A DNA stretch of 64,000 nt from Clostridium_AD estertheticum_D (GTDB lineage: Bacteria; Bacillota; Clostridia; Clostridiales; Clostridiaceae), in NCBI RefSeq assembly GCF_018861295.1, contig NZ_JAHLDM010000014.1, positions 58,337-122,336 on the forward strand, in the 5' to 3' direction. The translations under genes and the position numbers were made by a program. This document shows positions 60,916 to 64,000 of the stretch, piece after piece. The notes under the pieces were generated by a model. It saw nothing but the letters and a program-made list of their open reading frames with translations, was not told the DNA's origin and did no database searches. Position 1 is the stretch's first letter, and each line of letters begins with the position of its first letter.

Positions 60916-61785
60916 ATGCGGGGTAGTTTTGAAAAGACAGTACTCGAACCGGATTTTCCATTTAGATTATTTTTAAGTGATGGCTTTGATAGCACACCTC
61001 ATCATTGGCATGAAGATATTGAAATTATTTATCTTGTAGAAGGCAGTGTGAAAGTAGGCGTAGGTAATGATTTATATCACCTTAAAAGGAGAGATATTTT
61101 AATAATAGGTCCTGGTGAGGTGCATTTCTTTTTAAAAGAAATGCAAACCAGCAATAGGGCAGTAATCCAGTTTAGAATGTCTATTTATGATGCGTTTCTT
61201 TCTGGATCAAAGGATATTAGAACTATAAGACCAATGTTTACTCATTCTAAATATCTTACCCCCAGTACTGAAGTTCATAGCCTTATGGAAAAACAAATTC
61301 AGCAACTTATTAATGAAAACACTGCTGCGAAAGAAGGTTATAAGCTTATTATGAAAGCTAGACTTTACGACTTGGCTGGTATATTAATTAGATACATGCC
61401 TAAATGTGAGTATTCAGCTGAAGCTGAAAGTCGTCAAATAGAGAAACTTCAAAAGCTGGATAAGGTGTTTCAATATGTAGATAAATACTATCAAACAAAT
61501 ATTAACTTAGAGGAAATTTCAAAGGTTGCTGGATTCAGTCTATATTATTTCACAAGATTTTTCAAGGAAAACACAGGCGTTACATTTGTTGATTATTTAA
61601 ATAATTTTAGAATAACTAAAGCAGAATGGCATCTTATGGAGGAAAGTGACTCCATTACAGAAGTTGCATATAAGTCAGGTTTCAATAGCATTAAAACTTT
61701 TAATAGAGTATTTAAAAAGTTAAAAGGTTGCGCTCCAATGCAATATAGGAAAGGTATTAAATCATCTCCTTGGTCGCTGCAATAG
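60916..61785 (+). CDS. AraC-family regulator with cupin sensor domain
   Basis: A 289-residue regulator. The N-terminal cupin includes HHWHEDIEIIYLVEGSVKV and GPGEVHFF. The C-terminal double helix-turn-helix includes NLEEISKVAGFSLYYFTRFF and ITEVAYKSGFNSIKTFNRVF. It lies 51 bases after the dehydrogenase operon, without a terminator, and behind AGGAGG, so it is probably the local activator. The ligand would be a sugar handled by the operon. Confidence 0.94.
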   Translation: MRGSFEKTVLEPDFPFRLFLSDGFDSTPHHWHEDIEIIYLVEGSVKVGVGNDLYHLKRRDILIIGPGEVHFFLKEMQTSNRAVIQFRMSIYDAFLSGSKDIRTIRPMFTHSKYLTPSTEVHSLMEKQIQQLINENTAAKEGYKLIMKARLYDLAGILIRYMPKCEYSAEAESRQIEKLQKLDKVFQYVDKYYQTNINLEEISKVAGFSLYYFTRFFKENTGVTFVDYLNNFRITKAEWHLMEESDSITEVAYKSGFNSIKTFNRVFKKLKGCAPMQYRKGIKSSPWSLQ

Positions 61786-61914
61786 TTATTTGCACCTTAA
61801 AGTTAATTTATTAACAATTGGTAATATATAAAAAAATGCACCTGAATTTATTGTAAGCATTTATTTAATATGGTAGACTTGATTAAGTTAATATAAATTT
61901 GGGGGAGCGTTTAC

Positions 61915-62847
61915 ATGTTTTTTGCAGCAGATCAAAGTGTATTAAGTATAATGATAATGATTATAATAGGATATTTTTTAGCGTATAAAAAATTAATTGA
62001 TGAAAAGGCAATTAGTTTGATAACTACTATTGTTATAAACATTTCACTACCAATGATGATGCTTAATACAATTGTGAGTAATTTTACGAAAAAGATGCTT
62101 ATAGATGACTCAAGAGGTTTAATAGTTCCTTTTCTAACAATAGGTTGTTGTTTTATTATTGCAAAATTGTTTTCAAAAATTGTAAAAATAAAAAATAGCA
62201 GACGTGGACTATTTGTATCTATGTTCTTTAATTCAAACACTATATTTATGGGGCTTCCAGTCAATTTGGCGTTATTTGGAGAAAAAAGTGTGCCTTATGT
62301 GCTACTTTATTATATTGCAAATACCACATTTTTTTGGACTTTAGGTGTATATGAAATAACTAAAGATGGAAATAAGAGAACTTTAAACTTTTTTTCAATG
62401 GAAATTATAAAAAAAATATTATCGCCACCTTTAATTGGTTTTATAGTTGGAATACTTCTAGTTTTATTAAATATTAAATTGCCATTATTTATTATGGATA
62501 CAAGCAAAAGCTTAGGGAGTATTACAACACCGTTATCCATGTTTTTTATTGGTGCATCCATATATTTAGTAGATTTAAAGTCAGTAAAATTTACTTTGGA
62601 TATAGTGTGGGTATTAGTCGGCAGATTTGTAATATCTCCAATACTTGTAATTCTAATAGCACCTATATTTCATATACCACATCTTATGGAGTCAGTTTTT
62701 GTAATACAGTCGGCTATGCCAGTTATGGCAAACTCAGCTATAATTGCTAGGGCTTACAATTCTGATTATGATTTTGCCTCATTAATGATAGCAATTTCAA
62801 CGGTAGGTACTCTTATAGTTATACCAATTTTAATGGCTTTATTATAG
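61915..62847 (+). CDS. Auxin efflux carrier (AEC)-family transporter
   Basis: A 310-residue membrane protein with about ten hydrophobic segments. The N-terminal half has VINISLPMMMLNTIV and the C-terminal half has QSAMPVMANSAIIARAYNSDYDFASL, both typical of the AEC/MleP group. Known bacterial members carry malate, malonate or other organic acids. The neighbouring sugar operon suggests an acid product, but no substrate can be named. The GGGGGAGCG site precedes ATG 61915. It converges on the deacetylase with only 12 bases between them and no obvious terminator. Confidence 0.88.
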   Translation: MFFAADQSVLSIMIMIIIGYFLAYKKLIDEKAISLITTIVINISLPMMMLNTIVSNFTKKMLIDDSRGLIVPFLTIGCCFIIAKLFSKIVKIKNSRRGLFVSMFFNSNTIFMGLPVNLALFGEKSVPYVLLYYIANTTFFWTLGVYEITKDGNKRTLNFFSMEIIKKILSPPLIGFIVGILLVLLNIKLPLFIMDTSKSLGSITTPLSMFFIGASIYLVDLKSVKFTLDIVWVLVGRFVISPILVILIAPIFHIPHLMESVFVIQSAMPVMANSAIIARAYNSDYDFASLMIAISTVGTLIVIPILMALL

Positions 62848-62859
62848 AATATAATTAAT

Positions 62860-63711
62860 TTAGGAAGCTAATTTTACTTTGAATTCTTCAAGACTAAAGT
62901 TTGAATTAACAAAGATTCTACCTAATGAATAAATGTTGTCGTTTTTATCAATTAAGCCAAATTCGGTCGAAAAGGCTAATTTATAACCTGATTGTTTTGC
63001 AGCTTTTATAGTGTTAGGTGTATATCCTCCGTAAGGATATGCTATGTAATCTATGTTCTTATTTAATATTTTTTCTAATTTGATTTTTGAGGTTTTCATA
63101 GTATTTACATTATCTACATAAGATATTTGATCTAAGTGTTCATGAGACGAGGTATGACTTTCTATTCTTATATTATTTGAATCCATTAATTTTAGTTCTG
63201 CGGAAGTTAAATAATCTTTTTCATGATCAATAGTATTAGTAATTACAAATATAGTAGCTTTTAGTTTGAATTCTTTTAAAATAGGATATGCATTAGTATA
63301 ATTGTCTTTGTAGCCATCATCAAAAGTTATAACTATGGGTTTACTAGGCAAATCTTTACCTGTTTTCATATAGCTATAAAGTTCATCTAATGTTAATGTT
63401 GTATAATTATTATCTTTGAGATATTTCATTTGATTTCTGAATTTTTCTTTAGGGACCCTTAGTATATTTTCTTTTTCATAACTAATAGAATGATACATTA
63501 AGATTGGTATTTTTTTATTTTGTAAAGAATCAACAGATTTATGTATAAAAACAGTTCTTACACTAGGTGGTTTAAGTGTTTTTGTTGTATTAATTGTAGT
63601 TGTACTATTTTTTCCTTTATGTATAACTAAACCAGAATACTGATAGAGTAGACCTATAGATCCTATTAATATAGCAATTGTAATAATTAAAAGTCTTTTA
63701 TGTAATCTCAT
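62860..63711 (-). CDS. Membrane-anchored polysaccharide deacetylase (NodB domain)
   Basis: A 283-residue protein. An N-terminal helix (RLLIITIAILIGSIGLLYQYSG) anchors it outside the cell, and a Ser/Thr/Lys-rich linker follows. The NodB domain begins PILMYHSISYE. It has the catalytic TFDDGY, the zinc His pair in SHTSSHEHL, and IDYIAYPYGGY. It removes N-acetyl groups from a cell-wall or exopolysaccharide such as peptidoglycan or poly-GlcNAc. The start at 63711 is taken because GGGGAG precedes it; an ATG at 63723 overlaps that site. Confidence 0.92.
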   Translation of the reverse strand: MRLHKRLLIITIAILIGSIGLLYQYSGLVIHKGKNSTTTINTTKTLKPPSVRTVFIHKSVDSLQNKKIPILMYHSISYEKENILRVPKEKFRNQMKYLKDNNYTTLTLDELYSYMKTGKDLPSKPIVITFDDGYKDNYTNAYPILKEFKLKATIFVITNTIDHEKDYLTSAELKLMDSNNIRIESHTSSHEHLDQISYVDNVNTMKTSKIKLEKILNKNIDYIAYPYGGYTPNTIKAAKQSGYKLAFSTEFGLIDKNDNIYSLGRIFVNSNFSLEEFKVKLAS

Positions 63712-63787
63712 AATACTCCCCATTTTATATTTGTTTTTAATATAAGTATGGTAGAAATAATAGAATAATATACGCTTATTTCAAAAT

Positions 63788-63823
63788 AAAAAGGAAAACC
63801 TAAGAAACTAGGTTTTCCTTTTT
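63788..63823 (-). terminator. Terminator of the gene at the right edge
   Basis: AAAAAGGAAAACCTA (63788-63802) pairs perfectly with 63809-63823. On the minus strand it follows the stop of the partial gene. Confidence 0.88.
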
Positions 63824-63852
63824 ATTTATATGACAAGTACAAAATTCATTAG

Positions 63853-63999
63853 TTATCTTTTAATCACATTTGTGGAATCTAAATAAATAGTATCTATAAT
63901 TTTTTTTAGTGATTTATCATATACTATAATATTTAATCCAGCGTGTTTATTTAGATTTTCAACCCCATTTAAAACTATACTTGGTATTTTTTCATCAAC
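63853..63999 (-). CDS. C-terminal end of a minus-strand gene, possibly ILEI/PANDER-like domain
   Basis: 48 codons and a stop, running out of the window at its 5' side; too short to have been picked up as a complete ORF. The segment includes SIVLNGVENLNKHAGLNIIVYDK and ends with SLKKIIDTIYLDSTNVIKR. The 'GLN-IIVYD-K-x-x-x-x-IID' pattern resembles the interleukin-like EMT inducer (ILEI/PANDER) domain seen in some bacterial envelope proteins. That is a weak guess. A perfect terminator behind it supports a real gene end. Confidence 0.6.
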   Translation of the reverse strand, partial: VDEKIPSIVLNGVENLNKHAGLNIIVYDKSLKKIIDTIYLDSTNVIKR

Positions 64000-64000
64000 A

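Noticed and set aside
63788..63823. AGGTTTTCCT in this terminator as a third copy of the symporter operator
   Set aside because: It is one arm of a perfect terminator stem, and the flanks do not match the 16-bp repeat at 32339 and 32434.
1..64000. tRNA or rRNA genes, insertion sequences, prophage or att sites
   Set aside because: I looked for them on both strands and saw no cloverleaf, transposase or integrase sequence.

Overview
The window is AT-rich throughout, with strong GGAGG-type ribosome binding sites, frequent TTG and GTG starts, TTGACA/TATAAT promoters and long-stem terminators. The gene set (assimilatory AprAB-like APS reductase, anaerobic sulfur metabolism, lactate-racemase genes, MecA-like PBP, GPH sugar carrier) fits an anaerobic low-GC Firmicute, most likely Clostridium in the strict sense. 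This is a chromosomal metabolic region. I see no rRNA, tRNA, insertion sequence, prophage or CRISPR array. Two gene remnants (about 51.0-51.4 kb and 57.4-57.5 kb) show local decay.

Left part (1-8 kb), sulfur amino acids. It starts with the 3' end of a PLP trans-sulfuration enzyme. A hairpin-rich gene-free stretch follows, then a SAM methyltransferase overlapping an MccA/CysK-type synthase. The most notable block is 2.8-8.0 kb: a ThiS-like sulfur carrier with a capped C-terminus, a ThiF/MoeB-like adenylyltransferase, a JAMM metalloprotease, a sulfite reductase fused to a TusA domain, and a MetY-type sulfhydrylase. These are the parts of a protein-thiocarboxylate route to homocysteine like the HcyS/HcyF/HcyD/Sir/MetY pathway known from Wolinella succinogenes.

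Middle (8-32 kb). A glycogen branching enzyme converges on gltB-gltD (glutamate synthase, minus strand), followed by an SGNH hydrolase. Then comes a long plus-strand sulfate-assimilation operon: an SsuABC-type ABC importer, APS kinase, AprA/AprB-like APS reductase, and CysD/CysN sulfate adenylyltransferase. It would deliver sulfite to the sulfite reductase of the first block. An ABC-class ATPase, a threonine-aldolase-like enzyme and pyruvate carboxylase follow.

32-47 kb. A GPH-family sugar symporter lies before a LacI regulator, behind a promoter with two exact 16-bp repeats 95 bp apart. Next is a polyphosphate block: one Ppx/GppA on the minus strand, then a divergent second, degenerate Ppx with Ppk1 behind an apparent PhoP box. 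A bifunctional EAL-CBS-GGDEF protein follows behind a second PhoP-box-like sequence. Then come a small orphan, a DUF4041-like coiled-coil protein with four 29-residue repeats, and a MecA-like penicillin-binding protein.

47-64 kb. A SAM-I riboswitch controls a second MetY. LarE and LarA (lactate racemase maturation and enzyme) converge. An aminotransferase remnant precedes a LacI-controlled operon for an ABC sugar importer and a GH13 alpha-glucosidase. After an acetyltransferase remnant comes an operon of two Gfo/Idh/MocA dehydrogenases around a sugar-phosphate isomerase, with an AraC regulator and an auxin-efflux-type carrier. A polysaccharide deacetylase and the 3' end of a further minus-strand gene close the window.
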